Part shown: piece by piece, positions 56,751 through 63,862 of the stretch
Layout: each line of letters opens with the position of its first letter
Position numbering within the stretch: position 1 is the first letter of the stretch
Assembly (NCBI RefSeq): GCF_005434945.1
Contig: NZ_SKCH01000016.1
Span: 25,609 to 89,608, forward strand
Source: Prescottella subtropica
Lineage (GTDB): Bacteria > Actinomycetota > Actinomycetes > Mycobacteriales > Mycobacteriaceae
Length of the DNA stretch: 64,000 bases
Reading direction: 5' to 3'
Notes under the pieces: model-generated
The model's input: the letters and a program-made list of their open reading frames with translations, nothing else
Databases searched by the model: none
What the model was told of the DNA's origin: nothing
Made by a program: the position numbers and the translations under genes

Positions 56751-58001
56751 ATGAGCACTCGGATGACTCTGCGGGGCCGGTTGGCGTTGCGTGCGGCGGC
56801 GGTGGCGGCGTGGGCGTCGCAGAAGGCGGGCCGCGGTAAGGGCTCGATGATCGGTGGTCTGATCGCGTTGAAGATCGATCCGTCGGTGATGGTGCAGTTG
56901 GGTCGGGGCCGGCGCACGGTCGTGGTCACTGGCACGAACGGGAAGTCGACGACGACGCGGATGACGGCGGCGGCGTTGGCGACGCTCGACGAGGTGGCGA
57001 CGCAGGCGGACGGTGCGAACATGGATGCCGGGATCGTGGCGGCCCTGTCGGCGCGGGTGGATGCCCCCTTGGCGGCGCTGGAGGTGGACGAGCTGCATGT
57101 GCCGCACGTGTGTGATGCGGTGGATCCGGGCGTGATCGTGTTGCTGAATTTGAGCCGCGATCAGTTGGATCGGGTGGGGGAGATCAACAAGATCGAGCGG
57201 ACGCTGCGGGAGGGCCTGGCGCGGCATCCGGATGCGGTGGTGGTGGCGAACTGTGACGACGTGCTGATCACGTCGGTGGCGTTCGATCACAAGAATGTGG
57301 TGTGGGTGGCGGCCGGTGGCGGTTGGGCGAACGATGCGGTGAGTTGCCCGCGCACCGGGGAGCCGATCGTGTGGGACGGCCCGCACTGGCGGAGCACGGG
57401 CTCGGATTTTGCGCGTCCGACGCCGCAGTGGTGGCTGGACGACGACAACCTGTACGGCCCGGACGGGCTGGTGTTGCCGTTGGAGTTGTCGCTGCCGGGT
57501 AAGGCGAATCGGGGGAATGCGGCGCAGGCGGTGGCGGCGGCGGTGGCGTTGGGTGCGGATCCGCGGGATGCGGTGCGGGCGGCGTCGACGGTGCGGGAGG
57601 TGGCCGGCCGGTACAGCATGGTGCAGGTGGGGGCGCATTCGGTGCGGATGTTGTTGGCGAAGAATCCGGCGGGCTGGCAGGAGGCGCTGTCGATGATCGA
57701 TCACAGTGTGGACGGTCTGGTGATCGCGGTGAACGGTCAGGTGCCGGACGGCGAGGATCTGTCGTGGTTGTGGGATGTGCGGTTCGAGCATTTCGAGGGT
57801 GTGCAGGTGGTGGCCGCGGGTGAGCGGGGCACGGATCTGGCGGTGCGGTTGACGTATGCGGGGGTGGAGCACACGTTGGTGCACGATCCGTTGCGGGCGA
57901 TCGCGGCGTGCCCGCCGGGGCGGGTGGAGGTGTTGGCGAATTACACGGCGTTCCGGGATTTGAACACGGCGATCGCGAAGGAGAAGAGCCGCGATGTCTG
58001 A
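56751..58001 (+). CDS. murT: MurT lipid II amidotransferase subunit
   Basis: A 416-residue Mur-ligase-like protein that, with GatD, amidates the D-glutamate of lipid II. The ATP site is VVVTGTNGKSTTTRM (about residues 56-70); EVDELHVPHV and NLSRDQLDRVGEINKIERTL are family motifs; the C-terminal DUF1727 domain holds DVRFEHF. The zinc-ribbon insert known from other MurT is reduced: SCPRTGEPIVWDG keeps one Cys and no CxxC pair is seen. ATG at 56751; a GTG at 56745 is an alternative. gatD overlaps its end by eight bases. Confidence 0.95.
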   Translation: MSTRMTLRGRLALRAAAVAAWASQKAGRGKGSMIGGLIALKIDPSVMVQLGRGRRTVVVTGTNGKSTTTRMTAAALATLDEVATQADGANMDAGIVAALSARVDAPLAALEVDELHVPHVCDAVDPGVIVLLNLSRDQLDRVGEINKIERTLREGLARHPDAVVVANCDDVLITSVAFDHKNVVWVAAGGGWANDAVSCPRTGEPIVWDGPHWRSTGSDFARPTPQWWLDDDNLYGPDGLVLPLELSLPGKANRGNAAQAVAAAVALGADPRDAVRAASTVREVAGRYSMVQVGAHSVRMLLAKNPAGWQEALSMIDHSVDGLVIAVNGQVPDGEDLSWLWDVRFEHFEGVQVVAAGERGTDLAVRLTYAGVEHTLVHDPLRAIAACPPGRVEVLANYTAFRDLNTAIAKEKSRDV

Positions 58002-58707
58002 GTCGACGGTCCGTATCGGTCTGGTGTTGCCCGATGTGATGGGCACGTACGGGGACGGCGGGAATGCGCTGGTGCTGCGGCAGCGGTTGCGGATGCGCGG
58101 GCATGACGCGGAGATCGTGGAGGTGACGTTGAACGATCCGGTGCCGGAGTCGTTGGACGTGTACACGCTCGGTGGTGCGGAGGATGCGGCGCAGCGGTTG
58201 GCGACCCGGCATTTGACGCGGTTCCCGGGGTTGCAGCGGGCGGCGGAGCGGGGTGCGCCGGTGTTGGCGATCTGTGCGGCGATCCAGGTGTTGGGGCACT
58301 GGTACGAGACGTCGTCCGGGGAGCGGGTGGAGGGGGTGTCGATGCTGGATGCGACGACGGCCCCGCAGGCGTCGCGGTCGATCGGGGAGATTGTGACGTC
58401 GCCGCTGATCGGCGGGTTGACGCAGCCGTTGTCGGGGTTCGAGAACCATCGGGGCGGCACCACGTTGGGGGCGGACGCGAAACCGGTGGGCCGGGTGACG
58501 CGGGGTGTCGGTAACGGTGTGGGTGACGGTGTGGAGGGGGTGGCGCAGGGTTCGGTGATCGGCACGTATCTGCACGGCCCGGTTCTGGCCCGTAATCCGG
58601 AGCTGGCCGATCTGTTGTTGGCTCGCGCGCTCGGTGTGGACGCCCTGCCGGCGTTGGATCTGCCCGAGGTGGAGTTGCTGCGCCGGGAGCGGTTGGCGGC
58701 CCGGTAG
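57994..58707 (+). CDS. gatD: GatD glutamine amidotransferase subunit
   Basis: A 237-residue CobB/CobQ-like glutaminase that supplies ammonia to MurT. Nucleophile Cys is in VLAICAAIQVLGHWYE, the catalytic His in IGTYLHGPVLARNPEL; GFENHRGGT is the usual third motif. It overlaps murT by eight bases, matching their obligate complex. No ATPase domain is present, as expected for GatD. Followed by a hairpin at 58711. Confidence 0.95.
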   Translation: MSESTVRIGLVLPDVMGTYGDGGNALVLRQRLRMRGHDAEIVEVTLNDPVPESLDVYTLGGAEDAAQRLATRHLTRFPGLQRAAERGAPVLAICAAIQVLGHWYETSSGERVEGVSMLDATTAPQASRSIGEIVTSPLIGGLTQPLSGFENHRGGTTLGADAKPVGRVTRGVGNGVGDGVEGVAQGSVIGTYLHGPVLARNPELADLLLARALGVDALPALDLPEVELLRRERLAAR

Positions 58708-58710
58708 TAC

Positions 58711-58744
58711 GGCTTCCACGCGCCGGATCGGGTGCGCGGAAGCC
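58711..58744 (+). terminator. Terminator after gatD
   Basis: GGCTTCCACGCGC pairs with TGCGCGGAAGCC at 58733-58744, with a small bulge, around an eight-to-nine-base loop. It begins three bases after the gatD stop. Confidence 0.7.
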
Positions 58745-59257
58745 CTCTGAGACCGGTTCTGTGGCCGGTTCGCACAAATTTTTTCGACTGGGACACCCCG
58801 TCCGGCGCACTGCCGGGCGGGGTGTCTTGCGAAGATTGCGAAGGCTGCGATCAGGCTCCGATCCGGGCATCCACGACGGTCTGCCGCCGATCGCCGATGT
58901 CGGCGCCCGCACATCGCGGCAGGCCCGCACAGTGCAGGAACGTGTGTCAGTCAAACAAACAATCGAAAGAAAATTGCCCCGCTCGCAGTAAATTGTACTG
59001 CAGTACAAAAAGCGACCTCTTCCAGGATCTGCGAAGAGAGTCACCACGCAGTCAGCGACCTTCCTCGAAAAAAGATTCCCAATTTCGATGCGGGAACACA
59101 TATCAGTCCTCTAACGTCTGAGTCCGGTCCACAGTTCCTCACAGCAGCAAGGCTTGGACCAGTACGAACCGGGGTGCAACTGGGGGTGAGGCCCTACCCG
59201 CACACATCAGGAATGTTCGATCAACACTGCTCTTTCAAACCTGAAAGGTTCTACGCA
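58745..59257. other. Long non-coding leader before the micro-ORF cluster
   Basis: This 513-base stretch shows no ORF with coding signs. Its middle (58940-59110) is markedly AT-rich for the window, with AAACAAACAATCGAAAGAAAA-like tracts, and holds a perfect 16-bp palindrome. Near the end, AACCT-GAA-AGGTT (59238-59250) forms a small hairpin that covers the ribosome site of the gene at 59258. A regulated promoter and a long 5' leader are likely. Confidence 0.5.
58993..59008. promoter_or_regulatory. Perfect 16-bp palindrome upstream of the secreted-protein gene
   Basis: TTGTACTGCAGTACAA is a perfect palindrome lying 249 bases before the ATG at 59258, in an AT-rich tract with a TTGCCC hexamer just upstream (about 58974). 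Half-site TTGTAC is shared with the palindrome at 30535-30550. A dimeric repressor or activator site is likely. Confidence 0.5.
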
Positions 59258-59755
59258 ATGAACTACAAGAAGATCGGCTTCGGTGCCGCAGCCCTCGCGT
59301 CCGCGACCACACTCGCGTTCGCCGGCACCGCCCAGGCAGCCACCGCTGTCGAGGGAACACCCACCAAGGACTACCAGCTCTGCGGCACCGTCTACGAGGG
59401 CGCGGCGGGCGACTGGGTTGCGAACACTCCGGTGCCGTTGAGCAAGACCGGCGTCGGTGGCGTGGACGTGACCGGCGTTCTGACGGGCAACACCCCCTGG
59501 ACCGACACCGTGACGACCGCTCCCGACGGCACGTTCTGTCTCGACGGCACGCTGTCGATGGCGCTGGACGTGCAGTTCGGCGGCGCCTACGTCACCCTGT
59601 CGGTCAAGCCCGCCACCCTGCCCGCCGGCAAGAGCGTGACGAGTTCCAACCCGTGGGCGGACGGCGGCTCGTCGCAGATCAACTCGTCGGTCTTCAACGC
59701 ACATCAGCACCCCACGAAGAACTCGGCGTGGGGCTTCTACTTCACCGTGAACTAA
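59258..59755 (+). CDS. Secreted protein of unknown family
   Basis: A 165-residue protein with a Sec signal (MNYKKIGFGAAALASATTLAFAGTAQA, seen as a basic start, hydrophobic core and AQA cleavage site). The mature part of about 138 residues is beta-rich with two Cys (YQLCGTVYEG and GTFCLDGTL), likely one disulfide, and ends NSAWGFYFTVN. It may be an immunoglobulin-like or mycomembrane protein; no family was recognised. AAAGG lies nine bases before ATG. It is followed by four micro-ORFs at gaps of 6-17 bases, so it is the first gene of that unit. Confidence 0.8.
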   Translation: MNYKKIGFGAAALASATTLAFAGTAQAATAVEGTPTKDYQLCGTVYEGAAGDWVANTPVPLSKTGVGGVDVTGVLTGNTPWTDTVTTAPDGTFCLDGTLSMALDVQFGGAYVTLSVKPATLPAGKSVTSSNPWADGGSSQINSSVFNAHQHPTKNSAWGFYFTVN

Positions 59756-59766
59756 GGAGAAAGTTC

Positions 59767-59886
59767 GTGCTCGCAGCTTTCGTCAAGTCCCTGATGGGAC
59801 TGATCACTGGGGTGACGCCCACGCTGGCCGGTTCGCTCGACGGTTTGAACACCATGTCGAGGAACGATTACTCGAGCGAGATGTGA
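59767..59886 (+). CDS. Micro-ORF 1 of cluster (39 aa)
   Basis: GTG at 59767 after AAGGAGAAAG opens a 39-residue peptide with a hydrophobic/amphipathic first two thirds (AAFVKSLMGLITGVTPTLAG) and a polar tail (SRNDYSSEM). Net charge is negative. There is no signal peptide. Its LMGLITGV...GLNT pattern recurs in micro-ORF 4, which suggests duplication. The size and composition resemble corynebacterial PorA/PorH mycomembrane peptides; this is an inference. Confidence 0.6.
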   Translation: MLAAFVKSLMGLITGVTPTLAGSLDGLNTMSRNDYSSEM

Positions 59887-59892
59887 GGAATC

Positions 59893-60012
59893 ATGGGATC
59901 TGTCGCTGACGCCACCGCGTCGCTGGGAATGACGGTTCAACGAATGCTGCCGATGCTGGCGGGCATGTTGATTCAGGTTCCGTTGACGCTCTCCTTCGGA
60001 ATCCCGCTCTGA
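59893..60012 (+). CDS. Micro-ORF 2 of cluster (39 aa)
   Basis: ATG at 59893 with GAGGAA three to eight bases upstream, six bases after the previous stop. The peptide MGSVADATASLGMTVQRMLP continues with a strongly hydrophobic Met/Leu-rich half ending SFGIPL. It has one Arg and one Asp, so it is near neutral. No signal sequence and no known motif. Probably translated with its neighbours. Confidence 0.55.
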   Translation: MGSVADATASLGMTVQRMLPMLAGMLIQVPLTLSFGIPL

Positions 60013-60029
60013 CGGAAAGGCTGAATCAC

Positions 60030-60131
60030 ATGTCACTCCAAACATTGTCTGCAGATTTCATCGCGCTGATCTCCCAGTCCTGGATGGGAAGCAGCAGACC
60101 GCTCACAACGTTCCTCATCTCTCTATCCTGA
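60030..60131 (+). CDS. Micro-ORF 3 of cluster (33 aa)
   Basis: ATG at 60030 lies 17 bases after micro-ORF 2, with GGAAAGG about ten bases upstream. The peptide begins MSLQTLSADFIALISQSWMG and ends in a Leu/Ser/Thr-rich hydrophobic tail. It has one Arg and one Asp. Six Ser/Thr lie in the last 14 residues, possible acylation sites if it is a mycomembrane peptide. The shortest and least certain of the four. Confidence 0.5.
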   Translation: MSLQTLSADFIALISQSWMGSSRPLTTFLISLS

Positions 60132-60146
60132 ACGGAGGTAGTTGCT

Positions 60147-60278
60147 GTGTCATCGAATTACTGGACGGGGTTGATGAACCTCATCTCGGGGGTCATCACC
60201 CTCACCGTCACCGGACTCAATACCGCCTCCGCAGAAGGCGCCGGGTGGTCGAGCTATCAGTCGGCCAGCGGAGGCTGA
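60147..60278 (+). CDS. Micro-ORF 4 of cluster (43 aa)
   Basis: GTG at 60147 follows GGAGG at the right distance. The peptide has TGLMNLISGVITLTVTGLNT in its first half, paralogous to micro-ORF 1, then a small-residue tail (ASAEGAGWSSYQSASGG). Net charge is -1. Two hairpins follow, so the unit ends here. Confidence 0.58.
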   Translation: MSSNYWTGLMNLISGVITLTVTGLNTASAEGAGWSSYQSASGG

Positions 60279-60286
60279 CGAGCACG

Positions 60287-60311
60287 CAGTGATCAGCTCA
60301 CTTGATCACTG
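60287..60311 (+). promoter_or_regulatory. 9-bp inverted repeat after the micro-ORFs
   Basis: CAGTGATCA (60287-60295) and TGATCACTG (60303-60311) pair perfectly around a seven-base loop, nine bases after the last micro-ORF stop and before the terminator. It may protect the mRNA 3' end or act in processing. Confidence 0.55.
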
Positions 60312-60321
60312 ACACGCATGA

Positions 60322-60364
60322 AAGGGAGGTCTTGTGCAGCAGCCCGCTGCACAAGACCTCCCTT
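60322..60364 (+). terminator. Terminator of the micro-ORF cluster
   Basis: A perfect 18-bp stem, AAGGGAGGTCTTGTGCAG (60322-60339) with the matching arm 60347-60364, around CAGCCCG, followed by CTTGCATAG. It is among the strongest hairpins in the window. Confidence 0.88.
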
Positions 60365-60688
60365 CTTGCATAGAGGGACCAAAACCTGAATACCTAGGCA
60401 TAGCCACTGCCCCGAACAGGGGTGTGGCCGGGAATGCTTTCACATCCTCGGCCGCATCTCTGCTTCTCAAGTCTTTCACCGTGACCGGCTACTCATTCGA
60501 TCCGCACTACCGAAACTACGCCCACACCCCATAGCCGGCAAGGCCTCGAGCTGCACTTTCCCAACTTGTGACCGTCCCACCACACCCGTGGCCGGCCTGT
60601 TACCGCATCGGGCGCCCGGGACCCATCCAGCTCACCGTCGACGCATGATCGCCACCGGTACGGCCGCAGCCGATCTCGGTAGCGCCCC
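60365..60688. other. Intergenic stretch with no gene seen
   Basis: About 320 bases between the cluster terminator and the stop of the antitoxin-like gene. An open frame reading across the terminator is present but has no ribosome site or protein character. No repeat, tRNA or toxin gene is seen here, although a RES toxin would be expected at this place. Confidence 0.5.
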
Positions 60689-61156
60689 TCAGTCCATGCC
60701 CGCCCGGTCGTGTCCGATCATCCGGTCGACGTCGTAGGCCGACAGTTCGCCGGCGTTCAGAACATCCACCGGGCGCCGGTCACCGAGATGCGGCTGCGCC
60801 GTGCACCACCAGTCAAGCGTCCCCCAAGGATCGAGATCACACTCCATCACCACATTCGCGTACTCGGCGACAGGCTTGATCCGCTTCCGCTCTCGATCGA
60901 ACTGGAAAACCGGATACCGATACCGGCCATCGATCTCGACACCGAGCAGTCGGTGCACCGCCCGCGCCTCGTCCACCGACACCAGATTCGACACATCCGA
61001 CGCCGAGAAGAACTTCGCAACGTCAGATGGGCCAACCATGTCGTGCTCCAACGAGAGCGGCAACACGTAGGTGATCGCCTCGGCGCGCGCTGCGGGATCC
61101 GCGCCCTCCACCGGGCCTGGAACCCCGTAACCACACACCGGAATCCGAACCAACAC
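60689..61156 (-). CDS. Orphan antitoxin-like protein with Xre/MbcA/ParS toxin-binding domain
   Basis: A 155-residue protein whose second half fits the Xre/MbcA/ParS (DUF2384) toxin-binding domain: YANVVMECDLDPWGTLDWWC, then HLGDRRPVDVLNAGEL. The middle part SDVAKFFSASDVSNLVSVDEA resembles the helix-turn-helix section of such antitoxins. The GTG start at 61156 is three bases after the stop of the small upstream ORF; an internal Met at 61039 is an alternative. These proteins normally pair with a RES-domain NAD-consuming toxin downstream, but none is present, so it is an orphan or has another role. Confidence 0.65.
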   Translation of the reverse strand: MLVRIPVCGYGVPGPVEGADPAARAEAITYVLPLSLEHDMVGPSDVAKFFSASDVSNLVSVDEARAVHRLLGVEIDGRYRYPVFQFDRERKRIKPVAEYANVVMECDLDPWGTLDWWCTAQPHLGDRRPVDVLNAGELSAYDVDRMIGHDRAGMD

Positions 61157-61159
61157 CGC

Positions 61160-61297
61160 TTACGCCTTCGCCTGCCGTCGAGACCGGCGATGCCCACGCG
61201 TAACCGTGACATCGTCGCGAACCACCATGTCCGGGTCCCGGTCGACCTCGTCGGCCTCGGCAAGTGCACGCTCGAGCTTGCTTCCCATGACTACCAT
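61160..61297 (-). CDS. Small antitoxin-like ORF (about 45 aa)
   Basis: A 45-residue ORF (or 42 from the Met at 61288): SKLERALAEADEVDRDPDMV, then VVRDDVTVTRGHRRSRRQAKA. The acidic helix followed by a TVTRG-type link is like the N-terminus of CopG-type antitoxins, but the ribbon-helix-helix part is missing. It sits three bases before the next gene and 33 bases after mceF. It may be a truncated antitoxin or a leader that sets translation of the next gene. Confidence 0.45.
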   Translation of the reverse strand: MVVMGSKLERALAEADEVDRDPDMVVRDDVTVTRGHRRSRRQAKA

Positions 61298-61329
61298 CAT
61301 TCCCGATGAAGCCACCCCCGGCACCCCGT

Positions 61330-62553
61330 CTACCGTCCGCTGTGCTCGAGGTCGTCGAGCAGCCGATGCCACTGGTCCAGGGCCTCCACACCGGTGGGGA
61401 TCAACACCGGATCGGGCACCATCGGGGGGCCGATCACCGTGCCCGGGGTCGTCGCCTGCTCCGTCCCCAACCCGTTCGGTCGCGGGGCCGTCCGTGAACC
61501 GCGTTGCGCCACATCCGGTCCCGGCGGACAGAACAGCGTCAGATCCGGCGTCACCGGCCCCGTGTCCCCCACCGTCCGGCGCGGCGTGTCGTATCCGCAC
61601 ACCGGCCCCTGCGTCCCCACCAACGCGAACTCCGCCCGATCCCCCCGCACGATCGACTCCAACTTCCCCAACCCCACCGGAATATCGACCAGGCCCGCCG
61701 CCACCGCCGCCCGCCGATCCGCCACCACCGGCGTCACCCACGCCAGATCCGCCAGCAACGCCCCGAACGTGCCCGCCTCCCCGTCGAACAGCTCCCGGGT
61801 CCGGGACAGTGCCGCCGGTGACCGCCCCACCAGATGCTCCAGCAGCTCCGACGCGTCCCCCAACTGCCCCGACACCGTCCGCGCCGCACTCGCCGTCCGC
61901 TCGAACGCGCCCGCCGCACCGGCCGCCGACCCCGCCACCGACACCGTGCGCTCCAGCAGCGACCGCACCGTCGGCGTCTGCCGCGCCACCACCCCCGACA
62001 ACCGGTCGCCGTCGTCGATCATCCGCGCCAGATCCGGGCCCACCCCCGCCAGCGCCGCCCCCACCTCGTCGCCCACCGTCGCCACCGCCGCCGGATCCAC
62101 CCCGGCCAGCAGCCGCGCCGTCTCCCCCAGCACCTCACCCATCTGCACCGGCTGCCGCTCCGCCGGCGCCGCCACCTCGTCCCCGTCCCCCAGATACGGG
62201 CCGCCCGCCCCCGGATCGGGAACCAGGTCGACGTTCTGCAGGCCCGCCACCGTCCCCATCGTCACCGTCGCCGCACTCGCCCGCGGAATCCGCGTCCCCG
62301 GATCCAACTCCACCTCCACCCGCGCCCCGGATCCGTTGCCCGCCAACGACACCGACGCCACCCGCCCCACCTGCACCCCCCGATACGTGACACTCGTGCC
62401 CGCCGTGAGCCCGAACGCGTCCACCATCTCGGCATGCACCCGGATCGGGTCACCGAACGCCCGCGGCCCCGCCACATAGGCGATCCCGAACGGCACCACC
62501 AGCGCCGCCGTCACCGCGAACAGGATCAACTCCACCAGCACCACCCGCCTCAC
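61330..62553 (-). CDS. mceF: MCE-family protein MceF
   Basis: A 407-residue MCE protein, the last of a mce operon for lipid import across the envelope. N-terminal anchor (VVLVELILFAVTAALVVPFG), then the MCE domain (VHAEMVDAFGLTAGTSVTYRGVQVGRV split around residues 38-65), a helical stretch rich in Val/Ala, and a Pro-rich tail. The substrate (steroid, fatty acid or mycolate) is unknown. It overlaps mceE by four bases (ATGA-type). Its supply now depends on transcription past the IS in mceD or from an internal promoter. Confidence 0.9.
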   Translation of the reverse strand: MRRVVLVELILFAVTAALVVPFGIAYVAGPRAFGDPIRVHAEMVDAFGLTAGTSVTYRGVQVGRVASVSLAGNGSGARVEVELDPGTRIPRASAATVTMGTVAGLQNVDLVPDPGAGGPYLGDGDEVAAPAERQPVQMGEVLGETARLLAGVDPAAVATVGDEVGAALAGVGPDLARMIDDGDRLSGVVARQTPTVRSLLERTVSVAGSAAGAAGAFERTASAARTVSGQLGDASELLEHLVGRSPAALSRTRELFDGEAGTFGALLADLAWVTPVVADRRAAVAAGLVDIPVGLGKLESIVRGDRAEFALVGTQGPVCGYDTPRRTVGDTGPVTPDLTLFCPPGPDVAQRGSRTAPRPNGLGTEQATTPGTVIGPPMVPDPVLIPTGVEALDQWHRLLDDLEHSGR

Positions 62554-63548
62554 CGGTCACCTCCCGCGCCGTCGAGCGGTATGCCGCCCGTCATCAACGT
62601 CTCCAGCCCCGCCGGAACGTCGAGGGTGCCGTCGAACACCAGATAGTCGCCCTTCACGGCCCGACCGAAATTCGCCGTGAACGTGTTCATCGCGGTGAGC
62701 GTCTCCCCGATCCGATCGTTGAACGACCGCAACGACGCCACCACCGTCGCCCCGTCCCCCACCAGCGCATCCAGATCCCCCGCCGCCAGCACCGCGTCCG
62801 CGTGCTCCGCCAGCCGGGCACTCGACGCCGCCAGCGCCGCCAGCCGATCCCGCTGCCCCGCCAGCACCGTCGTCGCTGCCGGCACCACCGCGAGGAACCC
62901 GTCGAGCGCCTCCTGCCGCTCCGCCCACCGCCGGGACACGTCGGCCGCCAGCCCGATCGACGCATCCAGGTCCGCGAGCCGATCCGTCGCCGTCCCCGTC
63001 AGCGCCGACGCCGCATCGAGCAGCACCCCCACCTGCTGCGGTCGATCCGCGAACGCCGTGTTCAGCTCGTCGACCACCGTCGCCAACTGGTCGACGCCAC
63101 TGCCCGACAGGACCGTGCCGAGGGTGGCGAGGGCGCTCTCGAGCTGCGGGCCGACCTCGGTGCGGGACTCGGCGATCACATCCCCGTCCGCCAGCAGTGC
63201 CGGCGACGGATCCTGCGGCACCCGCAACCGCACGAACGGGCTGCCCAGCGCCGACGGCAACTCCACCGCCGCCGACACGTCCCGCGGCACCGGCGCCGAC
63301 CTCGACAGGCTCAGCTGCGCCGCCGCCCCCGACTCCCGCGTCGACAACCCGGCCACCCGCCCGATCACCCGCTGCCCCGACCGCACGTCCGCCCCCACCA
63401 GCAGCCCGTCCGCCCCAGCCAATTCCAGTGTCACCGTGTAGTTCTCGCCCGGAAGCGACCGTCCCACCGGCAGATCCTGGATGCCCGCCGCACACCCCGA
63501 CAGCACCACGGCCGCCGCCGCGCACCCCACCGCCGCCCGGCCCCTCAC
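62550..63548 (-). CDS. mceE: MCE-family lipoprotein MceE
   Basis: A 332-residue MCE protein with a lipoprotein signal: AVGCAAAAVVLSGCAAG, with lipobox LSGC. The MCE domain covers about residues 37-110 (NYTVTLELAGADGLLVGADV), followed by a long helical part and a C-terminal FGRAVKGDYLVFDGTLDVP. LprK/MceE position in mce operons is always a lipoprotein, which fits. GTG at 63548 overlaps the stop of the mceD fragment as GTGA. Confidence 0.9.
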   Translation of the reverse strand: MRGRAAVGCAAAAVVLSGCAAGIQDLPVGRSLPGENYTVTLELAGADGLLVGADVRSGQRVIGRVAGLSTRESGAAAQLSLSRSAPVPRDVSAAVELPSALGSPFVRLRVPQDPSPALLADGDVIAESRTEVGPQLESALATLGTVLSGSGVDQLATVVDELNTAFADRPQQVGVLLDAASALTGTATDRLADLDASIGLAADVSRRWAERQEALDGFLAVVPAATTVLAGQRDRLAALAASSARLAEHADAVLAAGDLDALVGDGATVVASLRSFNDRIGETLTAMNTFTANFGRAVKGDYLVFDGTLDVPAGLETLMTGGIPLDGAGGDR

Positions 63549-63862
63549 CGGCCCGCCCCACCGGAGAGCAGCGTCGCCAACCCCAACGGGTCCGACGCAC
63601 TGATCGGGAACGAGATCGGATTGGTGATCCCCACCCCCGAGCACACCGGCAGCGGATACCGCTCGCACAGCGGCCGCGCCACCGCGAACTGGGTGAGCGC
63701 CGTCGACACGTTCAACCGGATCCGGCCCCGGCCGTCCGGGCCGACCGTCCGCGACAGGTTCTGCATCAGCAGCGGCACCAGATCCAGGAACTCCGCCAGC
63801 TCCGGCTGCCGCGCCGCCACCGTCTCCCCCAGCACGTCCAGGTTGCGGGCCACCGACCCAGG
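63545..63862 (-). pseudogene. mceD: mceD, C-terminal remnant interrupted by an insertion sequence
   Basis: The last about 103 residues of an MceD-type protein: LDVLGETVAARQPELAEFLD, then SRTVGPDGRGRIRLNVSTALTQF and the two-Cys tail LCERYPLPVCSGVG common in Mce proteins. The coding homology fades just upstream of VARNL (about 63853-63862); the open frame goes on but into insertion-sequence DNA. The remaining mce genes (mceA-C, yrbEAB) are expected beyond the right edge. Confidence 0.75.

Noticed and set aside
59767..60278. Leaderless bacteriocin cluster such as the four-peptide aureocin A70 type
   Set aside because: The peptides are neutral or acidic with almost no Lys, and no immunity or export gene is adjacent.
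60334..60534. A 66-codon open frame after the micro-ORF cluster
   Set aside because: It begins inside the terminator stem, has no ribosome site, and its translation shows no protein character.
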